Positions 43,920 to 53,582 of a DNA stretch of 64,000 bases are shown piece by piece. Origin of the DNA: Trinickia dinghuensis (GTDB lineage: Bacteria > Pseudomonadota > Gammaproteobacteria > Burkholderiales > Burkholderiaceae). The stretch covers positions 1-64,000 of the forward strand of contig NZ_QRGA01000015.1 of the NCBI RefSeq assembly GCF_003367175.1. The letters run 5' to 3'. Both the position numbers and the translations under genes were made by a program. Position 1 is the first letter of the stretch. Each line of letters opens with the position of its first letter. Under the pieces are notes generated by a model, which saw only the letters and a list, made by a program, of their open reading frames with translations, was not told the DNA's origin and did no database searches.

Positions 43920-44783
43920 CTACTTCACGTCGGAAAGCCAGTCCGTCACGCGATCGGGGTGCGCCGACACCCACGACTTCGCCGCATCGTCAGGCTTCGT
44001 GCCGTTCTCCGCCGCCAGCATGACGCCGTCGATCTCGCCCGGCTTCCACTGGAACTTCTTCAAGAATTCGACCACCTGCGGCGCCTTCTTCTCGAGTTCG
44101 GGGTTGATCACGTTGTCCACGTGTTCCGCACCGCCGAAGACTTTCTTCGGATCCTCGAGGAATTTGAGCTTCCACTTCGCGAACATCCAATGAGGCGCCC
44201 AGCCCGTCACGACGATGGGCTTGTTCGCGTGGATGTCGCGCGCCAGTTCGGCCGTCATCGCGCTGCCCGAACTCGGCATCAATTGATAGCTGAGGTTGTA
44301 GGCCTTGATCGCATCGTCGGCTTTCTTCATCACGCCGGCGCCCGCATCGATGCCCACGATCCGCCCGCCGAAGGCGTCCTTTTGTGCTTCGAGATCCGCG
44401 ATCGACGTCACCTTGACGGTGTCCGGCACCACGAGCCCGATCTTCGCATCGTTGAAATTGATGCCGAGATCCTCGACCTTCGACTTGTACTGCGCCCAGT
44501 ACGAGGCGTGCGTGGCAGGCAGCCAAGCCGACAGCGTGGCGTCGAGATCGCCGCGCGCCACGCCGCCCCACATCACGCCAGCCGCCACGGGCACGAGCTT
44601 GACGGGGTAGCCGAGCTTCGTTTCGATCACTTGTGCCGCGACGTTCGAGGTCGCGACGCTGTCGTCCCAGCCTTCGACGTAGCCGATCTTGATCGTCGGC
44701 TTGCCGTCCGCGAACGCGGGCAACGCGGTCGCGAGCGCCGCACCAATCGCGGCCGTCAGCATCAACTGTTTGAAAAGCTTCAT
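43920..44783 (-). CDS. Glycine betaine/choline-type ABC binding protein
   Basis: 287 residues, OpuAC family. Sec signal ending AFA-DG (about residue 28), then GYVEGWDDSVATSNVAA and HASYWAQYK, with several Trp that can form the aromatic box for a quaternary ammonium group. It is an orphan: no permease or ATPase is near, as for the CaiX/CbcX/BetX proteins of Pseudomonas. Start at 44783 has AGGAG 8 bases upstream. Confidence 0.9.
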   Translation of the reverse strand: MKLFKQLMLTAAIGAALATALPAFADGKPTIKIGYVEGWDDSVATSNVAAQVIETKLGYPVKLVPVAAGVMWGGVARGDLDATLSAWLPATHASYWAQYKSKVEDLGINFNDAKIGLVVPDTVKVTSIADLEAQKDAFGGRIVGIDAGAGVMKKADDAIKAYNLSYQLMPSSGSAMTAELARDIHANKPIVVTGWAPHWMFAKWKLKFLEDPKKVFGGAEHVDNVINPELEKKAPQVVEFLKKFQWKPGEIDGVMLAAENGTKPDDAAKSWVSAHPDRVTDWLSDVK

Positions 44784-44924
44784 GGTCATGTCTCCTGGTC
44801 GTCCATCCGCGAAGCGGTGAATCAAGCTTTAGATTGAGTAGTCAAAAATCGTCGGTGAGTGCGTTTTCCGACATCGGTTTGTCCGCCAACGACGACCGTT
44901 TGCCGCTATTCGTCTGAGTCTTGC

Positions 44925-46094
44925 CTATTTCTCCACGACCAGATCGCTAAGCGGCTTGCTGCAGCAAAGCAGCACCATGCCTTGGTCGATCTCGCGCTGA
45001 CGGATACCGCCGTTATGGCGCATATCCACCTGTCCCGAGACCAGCTTGACCTTGCAGGTGCCGCACATGCCCTGTGTGCACGACGCCGGCAGGCGCACAC
45101 CTGCGCGCTTGGCCGCATCGAGCACGTGCTCGTGCGCGCCACATTCGATGTCGCGGCGCATTTTCGTGAACGAGACGGAGAACTTCGTTGCGCCGTCGGC
45201 CTCGGCCGCTTCTGCCGCTTCTGCCGCTTCGGCCGGCGCGTGCTCGCCTTCCGTCGCCGCGGCCTGCTCGGCGGGAGACAGCGAGTCGAACGAAAAGCTT
45301 TCCTCGTGATACTGCGTTCGGTCGAAGCCGGCTTCATCGAGCAGATCGCGCACGGCTTTCATATAGGGTGCCGGGCCGCAAGTGAAGATCTCGCGCTCCA
45401 TGAAATCCGGTGCGATCAGCCGCAGCAAAGGCAGTGTCAAAAAACCGGTGATCCCCGGCCAATTCGTGCGCTGCCCCATGCGCTCGCAGACGAACGACGT
45501 CCGGAAGCGCTGCTGATTCGCGGCGATGAGGTCGAGTTCGCGGGCGAAGATGATATCGTCGGGCGTGCGGGCGCTATGCACGAAGACGATATCGCGATCC
45601 TCACCCAGCTCGTGATGCGAGCGGCTCATCGACATCAGCGGCGTAATGCCGGAGCCCGCCGACAAGAACAGGTATTTGCCGGCCGCATGCCGCGCACAGG
45701 TAAATTCGCCGGCCGGCCCCAGCACGCGCACCGTATCGCCGGCGCGCAGGTTGTCGTGCAGCCAGTTCGATACCTTGCCGTCAGGCACGCGCTTGACCGT
45801 GATCGAAATCGTGTGAGGCCGTGTCGGCGCCGACGAAATCGTGTAGCAGCGATTGATCGTCTCGCCGTCGATCTCGAGTTCGAGCGTGATGAACTGCCCC
45901 GGTTCGAACGAGAACGTCCGCCCTTCGCGCGACATGAAGAAAAAGCTCTTCACATCGTGCGTTTCTTGCCGAACCTGGCAGCAGACGAGCGTTTCCTCTT
46001 CGTCGCTCGTCCACGTTGCGCCGAGCGCGCGCCAGAACGCGGGGCGCGTAAGGCGTGCCTCTTGCGGCTCGAATGTTTGCGCGTCTCGCATCAT
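44925..46094 (-). CDS. gbcB: Glycine betaine monooxygenase reductase subunit
   Basis: 389 residues. Ferredoxin-NADP reductase-type FAD domain (RCYTISSAPTRP), NAD domain (GSGITPLMSM), an Ala/Glu-rich linker coded by 9-base repeats, and a C-terminal [2Fe-2S] domain with CTQGMCGTC and a final Cys in LLCC. Passes electrons from NAD(P)H to GbcA for N-demethylation of glycine betaine. 20 bases downstream of gbcA. Confidence 0.94.
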   Translation of the reverse strand: MMRDAQTFEPQEARLTRPAFWRALGATWTSDEEETLVCCQVRQETHDVKSFFFMSREGRTFSFEPGQFITLELEIDGETINRCYTISSAPTRPHTISITVKRVPDGKVSNWLHDNLRAGDTVRVLGPAGEFTCARHAAGKYLFLSAGSGITPLMSMSRSHHELGEDRDIVFVHSARTPDDIIFARELDLIAANQQRFRTSFVCERMGQRTNWPGITGFLTLPLLRLIAPDFMEREIFTCGPAPYMKAVRDLLDEAGFDRTQYHEESFSFDSLSPAEQAAATEGEHAPAEAAEAAEAAEADGATKFSVSFTKMRRDIECGAHEHVLDAAKRAGVRLPASCTQGMCGTCKVKLVSGQVDMRHNGGIRQREIDQGMVLLCCSKPLSDLVVEK

Positions 46095-46114
46095 TTCATT
46101 GCCTCGTCTATCGG

Positions 46115-47356
46115 CTACGCGCCGACGTGCGCGCCCAGGCGCCGGATGTACCAATCGCAGAATTTTTCCACGAGCCCTTCCGTGAACGGCGAATACGGGC
46201 CCGGTTCGTAGGCGCTGCTGCCCGCGCCGCGCTGCGAGTATTCGACGAGCGTGCGGTCCTGCGCGTTGGTCGCGTTCCAGACGGCCGTCAGATTCTCGAC
46301 GTCGTAATCGACGCCTTCCACGGCATCCTTGTGCACCAGCCACTTCGTGCGCACGAGCGTCTTGCCGGCCGAGAGCGGAATCACCGAGAACGTCACGATG
46401 TGATCGCTCATGAAGTGATGCCACGAATTCGGTTGCGTCCAGAACGACAGGCCGCCCAGGTCCGCCTGCCGGAATTCGCCGAGCAGCTTTTTCGAAGCGA
46501 CCTTCGCGTCGAGCGTTTGCGATTCGCCTTCCCGGTCGAGCGGCAAGCGCTGCGTGCGGAAGCCGGTGACATCGCTCAGCCGCTCGACTTCGACGGACGG
46601 CAAGCTCATCGCCTCCCATTGCGCGGCGCGCTCGACGCAGGTGCGCTCGAACGCGGCCATGCCCTCGGCGTTGGCCGGCGACGGCTGATAGCCGAAGCCG
46701 TACTCGTAGAGCGAAATCGTCAACTCCGGATGGTTCGCGACGCAGTGATAGCACTCGCGATTGTTTTCCATCGTCAGCTTCCAGTTGCCCTCTTCGATGA
46801 TGTCCACCTGGGCCGCGATCTTGCAGTTCACGAGATCGTGCGGCAGCAGGTACGGCTCCATCGCCGCGCGCATCACCGCGAAATCGGCGGGCGGTTCCTC
46901 GGCCAGGCAAACGAAAATCAGGCCGCCCAAGCTTTCGACGTGCACCGACTTCAAGCTGTGCTTGCAGCGGTCGAACTTCTCGCCCATATGCTCGGCGAAC
47001 ATCAGCGCGCCGCTGAGGTTGTAGGTCCAGCTGTGATAGGGGCAGACGATATTGCCGACGGTCCCTTTGTCCTCATTGCAAAGGCGCGCGCCGCGATGGC
47101 GGCACACGTTGTGGAACGCGCGGACCGACATGTCGTCGTCGCGCACGATCAACACCGACTCGCCGGCCAACTCGACGGTCACGTAATCGCCGGGCTCGGG
47201 AATATCCGGCTCGATGGCGACGTGAATCCAGTGCTTGCGGAAAATCGCTTCCATGTCGAGCGCGAAGATTTCTTCGCTGCGGTAAAACGGTGCTTCGAGG
47301 CTGTAGCCTTGTTTGCGCCGTTCGATGAGTGCGCGAATGTCTACGGATACGGTCAT
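46115..47356 (-). CDS. gbcA: Glycine betaine monooxygenase Rieske subunit
   Basis: 413 residues. Rieske [2Fe-2S] ligands Cys85, His87, Cys105 and His108 (CRHRG, CPYHSW). Mononuclear iron ligands His204 and His209 (YHCVANHPEL). Converts glycine betaine to dimethylglycine and formaldehyde with O2, with GbcB. The 140-base gap upstream after etfB contains 9-base repeats and could hold its own promoter. Confidence 0.95.
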   Translation of the reverse strand: MTVSVDIRALIERRKQGYSLEAPFYRSEEIFALDMEAIFRKHWIHVAIEPDIPEPGDYVTVELAGESVLIVRDDDMSVRAFHNVCRHRGARLCNEDKGTVGNIVCPYHSWTYNLSGALMFAEHMGEKFDRCKHSLKSVHVESLGGLIFVCLAEEPPADFAVMRAAMEPYLLPHDLVNCKIAAQVDIIEEGNWKLTMENNRECYHCVANHPELTISLYEYGFGYQPSPANAEGMAAFERTCVERAAQWEAMSLPSVEVERLSDVTGFRTQRLPLDREGESQTLDAKVASKKLLGEFRQADLGGLSFWTQPNSWHHFMSDHIVTFSVIPLSAGKTLVRTKWLVHKDAVEGVDYDVENLTAVWNATNAQDRTLVEYSQRGAGSSAYEPGPYSPFTEGLVEKFCDWYIRRLGAHVGA

Positions 47357-47380
47357 GTCTGCTCCGGATGCTTTACTTTT

Positions 47381-47434
47381 ACGTGCTGGACGTCTTTGAC
47401 GTGCTTAACGTGCCGGGCGTCCGTTAGGTGCTGT
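47381..47434. repeat. 9-base degenerate tandem repeat upstream of gbcA
   Basis: Six units of the form ACGTGCTGG/ACGTCTTTG/ACGTGCTTA/ACGTGCCGG and two more diverged copies lie in the gap between gbcA and etfB, 25 bases before the gbcA start. They may overlap the leader or promoter of gbcAB. Confidence 0.55.
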
Positions 47435-47496
47435 TCGAGTGCTTCTCGCAAGAGCGGCCTTCCCGCCTATGCCGGCGGAGAAAAACCGTTGCGAAT

Positions 47497-48282
47497 TCAG
47501 TAATCGATGAGTCGATGCTCGCGCAAATACCCCAGGATCGCTTGTGCTTTTTCGACCGAACTCCCCTCAATTACGACGTTTCCGCCACGGCTCTCCGTGG
47601 TGGTTGCCGTCATCATGCGGGCATGCCCGGAGCGCTTTTCGGCGGCAACGAGTTTGATCGGCTTTCGCTGAACAGGCCCGATTTGCCACGCGCCGGCATT
47701 GGCATCGCGGGCCGGGGCCGTACGCTGCGGCTCGATGGTGCCGGCCACCGCGCGTGCATAGGCGTAGCGCGGCGTAACGGCGGCTTGGGGGTGAACGGCC
47801 ACGACGGCGGGCAGTGCGGCATCGACGCTGCGGCGGAACCCTTTCGGCAAAAATTGCGTCACGACAAGTCGGTCATCGTCCATGGACAAATCGAGTGCCG
47901 AATCGATCAGGGCATACCCGAGCGCATCGGCCAGCCGATACGGCAGCATGCCCGTGTCGTACGCCCCTTCCGCACGCGTGCCGGTCAGCACGAGCGGCAC
48001 GCCGCGCAAACGCTCGGCCAGCAGCGCGGCCGCGTCGTCGCTGTCGCCGCACGCGAGCACGTCGATGCGCGGTGCGCCGAGCGCCAAGTAATCGGTCAGC
48101 GCGGGGTTCGATGCGTCGCCCGCATGCACGACTTCGAGTTGCGCACCGTGCTGCTTCGCGAGCGAGCGCGCGATTTCGAGCGCCGCCGCGTCGTTGCGGC
48201 TGTAGCAAGACACGCCGCTGACGCGATGGTGTCCGACCGAAACGAGTACGGCGATTCGATCCAGCTTTGCTAGTGCTTTCAT
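47497..48282 (-). CDS. etfB: Electron transfer flavoprotein beta subunit
   Basis: 261 residues. ETF beta/FixA-like fold, divergent from housekeeping EtfB, as usual for the pair within the dimethylglycine cluster (ALEIARSLAKQHG and GDSDDAAALLAERL). With EtfA takes electrons from DgcAB to the quinone pool. Overlaps etfA by 4 bases. No AMP-loop analysis was possible. Confidence 0.88.
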   Translation of the reverse strand: MKALAKLDRIAVLVSVGHHRVSGVSCYSRNDAAALEIARSLAKQHGAQLEVVHAGDASNPALTDYLALGAPRIDVLACGDSDDAAALLAERLRGVPLVLTGTRAEGAYDTGMLPYRLADALGYALIDSALDLSMDDDRLVVTQFLPKGFRRSVDAALPAVVAVHPQAAVTPRYAYARAVAGTIEPQRTAPARDANAGAWQIGPVQRKPIKLVAAEKRSGHARMMTATTTESRGGNVVIEGSSVEKAQAILGYLREHRLIDY

Positions 48283-49463
48283 GCCGCCAAGCCCTCATGA
48301 ACGTTGGTGCCGGCTGCCGCCGCGACCGGGGCCGGACGGCCCTGCTTTGCATCGCCGACCGCATCGGTCAACGCAACAATCGTCCCCTTCGCATCGGCGA
48401 TGAGCGTCAGATTCGCGCGCTTGACGATCGGCGCACTCGCATCCAGGTTCACCGCGATCACATGCCGGCAGTCCTTGATGCCCTGCAAATGCTGGACGGC
48501 ACCCGAGATCCCGAACGCGATATAAACGCTGGCATTGACGGTTTTGCCCGTCGCCCCCACCTGCTTGTCGCGCGTGAAATGACCGTTGTCGACCGCCACG
48601 CGGCTGGCTCCGATCGCGGCACCCAACGTACGGGCCAATGCCTCGAAGGCCGCGATGTCGGTCACGCCGTTGCCGGCGGAGATGATGAAGTCGGCCTCTT
48701 CGAGCGCGACTTGCGCAGCATCGAGTTGAGTCGTGCCGCGGTCTGCGTATAGGCCCGAACCGCCGGCCTTCGTCGCCTCGCCGCCGGCCGGCGGCGCGAT
48801 GCGCTCGCCGGCGCCCACGAACGGCAGCTTCGCGGAAACGGCATCGAGGTCGAGCAAGATCACGTCCGGCCAGGTTCGCGTGGCGAACGATTGACCTGCT
48901 CCCGCATAGCAGCCCACATGCGCGGCATCGATCTCGACGACGTGCGTTGCAATGCTCGCCTTCGCCCGCGCGGCGTAGCGGCGGCCCAGATCGCCGTCGC
49001 CCGTCGCGTTGTCGGGCATCAAGACATGCTCGGGCGAGAACGCGGCCACGCATTCGCGCAACGCTTCAAGCGCCTTATCGGGGGCGAACGCGGGCCGCGC
49101 AAGCGCCGGCAGTTCGACGACCTTGTCGGCGCCGAGCACCGCGGCATCGTCGGTCAACTCGCCGAATACGAGCAGGATGACTTCGGTCTTCGCATCCGCG
49201 ACGATGGCAGCCGCCGCAAGCGCCTGGCGCGCATGTTCGTCGAGCGCGCCGCGATCGGTATGGGCCGCGACGAGCAACGTGCGGCCACCCGCTTCATAGA
49301 TACGGCGCGGCTTCGGCGCCTCGGCATGGGCTCCACGCGCGGCGGCGAAGGTCGTCGTATTCGTTGCCCCCGCAACTTGCAGTTCGCCGAGCGTAATGCG
49401 TCTGAGCCCGGACACTGCGATGACGAAAGGCCGGCGTGGATCGATTCGTTTGATCGTATTCAT
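48279..49463 (-). CDS. etfA: Electron transfer flavoprotein alpha subunit
   Basis: 394 residues, longer than housekeeping EtfA (about 310) by an N-terminal extension. The FAD signature YIAFGISGAVQHLQGIKD is at about residues 312-329 and GATGKTVNASV precedes it. It starts 6 bases after dgcB, so it belongs to that operon and is the likely electron acceptor for dimethylglycine oxidation. Confidence 0.92.
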   Translation of the reverse strand: MNTIKRIDPRRPFVIAVSGLRRITLGELQVAGATNTTTFAAARGAHAEAPKPRRIYEAGGRTLLVAAHTDRGALDEHARQALAAAAIVADAKTEVILLVFGELTDDAAVLGADKVVELPALARPAFAPDKALEALRECVAAFSPEHVLMPDNATGDGDLGRRYAARAKASIATHVVEIDAAHVGCYAGAGQSFATRTWPDVILLDLDAVSAKLPFVGAGERIAPPAGGEATKAGGSGLYADRGTTQLDAAQVALEEADFIISAGNGVTDIAAFEALARTLGAAIGASRVAVDNGHFTRDKQVGATGKTVNASVYIAFGISGAVQHLQGIKDCRHVIAVNLDASAPIVKRANLTLIADAKGTIVALTDAVGDAKQGRPAPVAAAAGTNVHEGLAA

Positions 49464-49469
49464 GGCTTG

Positions 49470-51395
49470 TCACTCCAGCGCGGCGGCAACGAGTTCGGCA
49501 ACATCGAGCACTTCCGGCCGCGGCCCCACCACGCCTTCGAGCATTGCCGTGCAGTTCGGGCAGCCGACGGCAACCACGTCGGCGCCGATCGCCCTCGCGT
49601 CGCCCATGCGGATGTCGGGAATACGCGCCTTCCCCGGGATGTCCGTCAACGGCGCACCGCCACCGCCGCCGCAGCAGCGTCCGCGCATGCCGTTGCGCTC
49701 CATCTCGACGACCTTGATGCCGATCGACTTGAGCGCGCGCCGCGGTGCCTCGGTTTCGCCGTTGTAGCGGCCGAGATAGCACGGATCGTGATAGGTGATG
49801 CGTTTGTCGGTCAGTGCGGACGAAGCTTTGGGAGAAATCCGGCCCGACTCCACGAGCTCCGCGATGAGGCTGGTATGGTGCTGAACCTCGTAGCGCACGC
49901 CGAACGCACGATACTCGTTGCGCAGGCTATGCATGACGTGCGGGTCCGCCGTCACGATCCGCTTGAAGCTCAATGCGCCGAGCGTTCCGATCATGCGCTT
50001 GGCCATCCGCTGGAACGTCGCTTCATCGCCGAGGCGGCGCGCGACGTCGCCCGTGTCCGCTTCCGTCCCGCCCAGCACGGCGAAGTCGACGCCGGCTTTG
50101 TTCAACACCTTGACGAGCGAGCGCAGCGTGCGTTGATAGCGCATATCGAACGCACCTTCTCCGGCAACGAGCAGCACGTCGACGGGAACGCCGGGCTGCG
50201 CGACGCGAGCGTTCAGATCGACGGCCCAGTCGTAGCGCGCGGCGATGTCGTAGCCGCCGGCACTTCCGGTTTCTCTGAGGTTGGCCAGCACTTCCGGAGC
50301 CTTGCCGGGAATGTCGCCTTCGGTCAGCGTCCGATTCCGCCGCATGTCGACGATCGCATCGACGTGCTCGATCAGCATCGGGCATTCTTGGACGCAGGCC
50401 CGGCACGTCGTGCACGACCAGATCGTGTCCGCTTCGATCAAGCCCGAGACGATGGGGCCGTTCGGCTGCCCAGCGTGGCGGCCGACCGCAATGCCGGGCG
50501 TCGGGCTACCGGCGTAGGCGGCATCCGTCCCGCCCGCCATGCCGACCACGAGATCCTGGATCAGCTTCTTCGGATTGAGCGGCTGGCCCGATGCGAACGC
50601 CGGACATGCCGCTTCGCACTTGCCGCACTGCACGCAGGCGTCGAAGCTCAGCAACTGGTTCCAGCGAAACTCGACCGGCTTCGCCACGCCGTAGTCGCGA
50701 TGGTCGATGTCGGGCATCTTCAACGCCGTGGGAGGCGTCGCGGTGCCGTTTCCGGTATACGAATCTCGCGTGGCGGCGAAGCGCTCTTGCCGCGGATGGA
50801 ACGCCAGATGCAGCAGTCCCGCGATGGCATGCTTCATCGGCCCGCCCTTGGCGGCTCCCATCGTCATCGCGAAGGCGCCGATGCCGATCAGCACGGCGCA
50901 GATCACGGCGAACGCGCGGGACATCATGCCGGCGGGGACCAGCGTAAACAAAGCCAGCCCTAACGCGAACGAGCCGAGCAGCCAAGGCAACGTATTCCAC
51001 GGGCCGCGCGACAGTCGCGCGGGCACGTCCTTCGCATGCCGGCGGCGCCAGACGAAGACGGCACCGATCAGCATCGCGAGCGCCGCGAGGAAGATCAGCT
51101 TGTCGAGCCACGGCGAGTAGATGCCGAGGCCGTAGTTGATGAAGACGAGCGCGAGCGCGCCGATCGCACCGCCCGCCGTCGCCACGTGGGTCTTGGCGAT
51201 ATACGGATCACGGGCGACGACATGGTGAAGATCGACGAAATAGCGCTTGGGAATCGAGAACAGGTTCCAGATGCCGAATGTACCGGGCGCGGTCGCACGC
51301 CCCAGGCGCCAATAGGACGAGCGTTTGGCGACGGCAAACGCCAGGCCGGCGACCGAAAGCCACAGCAGCACCGTGATGAGAAATGCCGGGCTCAT
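49470..51395 (-). CDS. dgcB: Dimethylglycine catabolism Fe-S/CCG subunit DgcB
   Basis: 641 residues. Three or four N-terminal transmembrane helices, then two [4Fe-4S] motifs (CVQCGKCEAACP and CTTCRACVQECP), then two CCG-type domains (GRCCGGGGG and GCPNC). It resembles heterodisulfide reductase/glycolate oxidase Fe-S proteins and anchors the DgcA flavoenzyme to the membrane. Begins 2 bases after dgcA. Confidence 0.93.
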   Translation of the reverse strand: MSPAFLITVLLWLSVAGLAFAVAKRSSYWRLGRATAPGTFGIWNLFSIPKRYFVDLHHVVARDPYIAKTHVATAGGAIGALALVFINYGLGIYSPWLDKLIFLAALAMLIGAVFVWRRRHAKDVPARLSRGPWNTLPWLLGSFALGLALFTLVPAGMMSRAFAVICAVLIGIGAFAMTMGAAKGGPMKHAIAGLLHLAFHPRQERFAATRDSYTGNGTATPPTALKMPDIDHRDYGVAKPVEFRWNQLLSFDACVQCGKCEAACPAFASGQPLNPKKLIQDLVVGMAGGTDAAYAGSPTPGIAVGRHAGQPNGPIVSGLIEADTIWSCTTCRACVQECPMLIEHVDAIVDMRRNRTLTEGDIPGKAPEVLANLRETGSAGGYDIAARYDWAVDLNARVAQPGVPVDVLLVAGEGAFDMRYQRTLRSLVKVLNKAGVDFAVLGGTEADTGDVARRLGDEATFQRMAKRMIGTLGALSFKRIVTADPHVMHSLRNEYRAFGVRYEVQHHTSLIAELVESGRISPKASSALTDKRITYHDPCYLGRYNGETEAPRRALKSIGIKVVEMERNGMRGRCCGGGGGAPLTDIPGKARIPDIRMGDARAIGADVVAVGCPNCTAMLEGVVGPRPEVLDVAELVAAALE

Positions 51396-51397
51396 GG

Positions 51398-53461
51398 TTA
51401 GAAGTCCTTGCAAAGCCGCAACGAGTCGTAGATCGCCCCGTGGATGTTGTGCATCGAAATGCAATCGCCGACACGGAACAGGAGGAAGCGGCCGTTGCCC
51501 AATTCTTCGGACAGGGACGGCTGCGGCTCGGCGGCAAACAGCTTGTGCACGTCGATTTGACCGCGATTGACCGACTCCGGCTTGAGCGCCCAATAGAGCG
51601 AGTCGTTAGGCGTACTGCCGTTCTCGATCACGACTTGATCGACGGCCCGCTCTTCCTGCTCCTCCGTGTACTCGTTACGCAACACGGCGATCGTCTTGCC
51701 GTCTTCCTCGTACACGCGGTCGAGCCAGTAATTCGGCGTATGAATCACGCCCTGTGCGTATAGGCGGCGATAGAAGATCGGGAACGTCGTGCCGCCGCAA
51801 TCGTCGGCCACCTTGACGTCGGGCGTCACGATCTCCACGTTCGAGCCGCGGCTCGAGATGAAATCGGCTACGCCGGCACCGGCGTGCGTGCTGACGCCGT
51901 CGTAGACGAGCACGTTCTGCTTCGGTTCGACGCGGCCGGAGAGAATGTCCCACGAGCTGACCGCGAGCCCATCGGCCACGCCCCATCCCGCCACTTGATC
52001 GGAGAACGCGCGGCCGCCCGTGGCCAACACGATGATGTCGGGCTTCTCGGCCATGATCGTCTTCGCGTCGGCTTCGACGCCCATGCGGCGATCGACGCCG
52101 AGACGCTTGGTTTCCATGTCGAACCAGCGCACGATGCCCGCCATCTGCTCGCGCTGCGGCGCCTTCGAAGCCAGGACGATCTGGCCGCCCACCTCCGTGT
52201 TCTTCTCGAACAGCACGACGTCGTGGCCGCGCGAACGTGCCACGCGCGCCGCTTCCAGCCCGGCGGGGCCCGCGCCGACGACCACGACCTTGCGCTTCGG
52301 GCCGCGCGACTTTTCGATCACATGCGGCATCGACGCTTCGCGCGACGTCGCCGCATTCTGCACGCATAGCACGTCGAGGCCGTTGTACTGCCGGTCGATA
52401 CAATAATTCGCGCCAACGCACTGCTTGATTTCGTCTTCGCGCCCGTCGCGGATCTTGATGACCATGTGCGGATCGGCGATCTGCGCGCGCGTCATGCCGA
52501 CGAGATCGATCATCCCCGACGCCAGCAGGCGTTCGGCTTGACCTGCATCGCGGATGCTTTGCGCGTGCATGACGGGAACCTTGACGACCGACTTGATGCC
52601 GGCGGCCAAGTGAACGAACGGCTCGGGCGGCAATGCCATCGGCGGCATGCAGTTCGCGAGCGTGTTGTGCGTATCGGCGCCGGAGCCGATCACCCCGAGA
52701 TAATCGATCAGGCCCGTCTCCGACATCGCCTGTGCGATCTCTTTCAATTGCTCGTGATCGAGACCGTCTTCATGAAATTCGTCGCCGCACATGCGCAGCC
52801 CGACGACGAAGTCGGGGCCCACCGCCTCGCGCACCGCCTGAAGCACCTCGACACCGAAGCGCAGACGGTTGCCGAGGCTGCCGCCCCATTCGTCGGTCCG
52901 GAAATTCGTCCGCGGGCTCCAGAACTGATCGATCAAGTGCTGGTGGGCGGCGGAGATCTCGATGCCGTCCATCCCGGCGTCCTTCACCCGCTTCGCGGCT
53001 GCCGCGAAATCGGTGATGATGCGGCGGATCTCCTCGACTTCGATGATCTTCGCATTACCTCTGTGCACGGGTTCGCGCACGCCGGACGGCGACATCAGAT
53101 GCGGCCAATGCTCGCCGTGGAACGCCGAGCGTCGGCCCATGTGCGTGGCCTGAATCATGATCTTCGCGCCGTGGCGATGCATCGCTTCGGCCAGGCGCAA
53201 CAACGGATCGACGATCTTGTCCGTTGCGAGGTTCACCGACTTCCACCAGCCTTGCGGGCTGTCGATCGACACGGGGCTCGAACCGCCGCATACGGCCAGG
53301 CCGACGCCGCCCTTCGCTTTTTCCTCGTAATAGCGGATGTACCGATCGCCGGGCAACCCGCCCGGCTCCGCATAGACTTCCGCGTGCGCCGTGCTGACGA
53401 TGCGGTTACGCAGCGTCAGCTTGTTCAGCGTCATCGGTTTGAACAGATGGGGGTAGCGCAT
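51398..53461 (-). CDS. dgcA: Dimethylglycine dehydrogenase flavoprotein DgcA
   Basis: 687 residues, Old Yellow Enzyme-type TIM barrel with FMN (residues 1-370), Fe-S ligating Cys in CVGANYCIDRQYNGLDVLC, then an FAD/NAD(P) domain (VVVVGAGPAGLEAARVA). It resembles trimethylamine and dimethylamine dehydrogenases. Oxidises dimethylglycine to sarcosine. Linked 2 bases ahead of dgcB. Confidence 0.94.
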   Translation of the reverse strand: MRYPHLFKPMTLNKLTLRNRIVSTAHAEVYAEPGGLPGDRYIRYYEEKAKGGVGLAVCGGSSPVSIDSPQGWWKSVNLATDKIVDPLLRLAEAMHRHGAKIMIQATHMGRRSAFHGEHWPHLMSPSGVREPVHRGNAKIIEVEEIRRIITDFAAAAKRVKDAGMDGIEISAAHQHLIDQFWSPRTNFRTDEWGGSLGNRLRFGVEVLQAVREAVGPDFVVGLRMCGDEFHEDGLDHEQLKEIAQAMSETGLIDYLGVIGSGADTHNTLANCMPPMALPPEPFVHLAAGIKSVVKVPVMHAQSIRDAGQAERLLASGMIDLVGMTRAQIADPHMVIKIRDGREDEIKQCVGANYCIDRQYNGLDVLCVQNAATSREASMPHVIEKSRGPKRKVVVVGAGPAGLEAARVARSRGHDVVLFEKNTEVGGQIVLASKAPQREQMAGIVRWFDMETKRLGVDRRMGVEADAKTIMAEKPDIIVLATGGRAFSDQVAGWGVADGLAVSSWDILSGRVEPKQNVLVYDGVSTHAGAGVADFISSRGSNVEIVTPDVKVADDCGGTTFPIFYRRLYAQGVIHTPNYWLDRVYEEDGKTIAVLRNEYTEEQEERAVDQVVIENGSTPNDSLYWALKPESVNRGQIDVHKLFAAEPQPSLSEELGNGRFLLFRVGDCISMHNIHGAIYDSLRLCKDF

Positions 53462-53582
53462 GTCGATCGACCTCGAGCGTATTCTGTGACGAGCCGTAGT
53501 GCTTAAATTGCGTTATTGCTTCGCTGCGTATTGCTTAGTTACTTGGTTGCTTGGTTGTTTCATTGCCGTGGCGTGGATCGGA

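Noticed and set aside
48891-50963. 690-codon plus-strand ORF opposite etfA and dgcB
   Set aside because: Antisense shadow; the opposite strand encodes recognisable ETF and Fe-S proteins.
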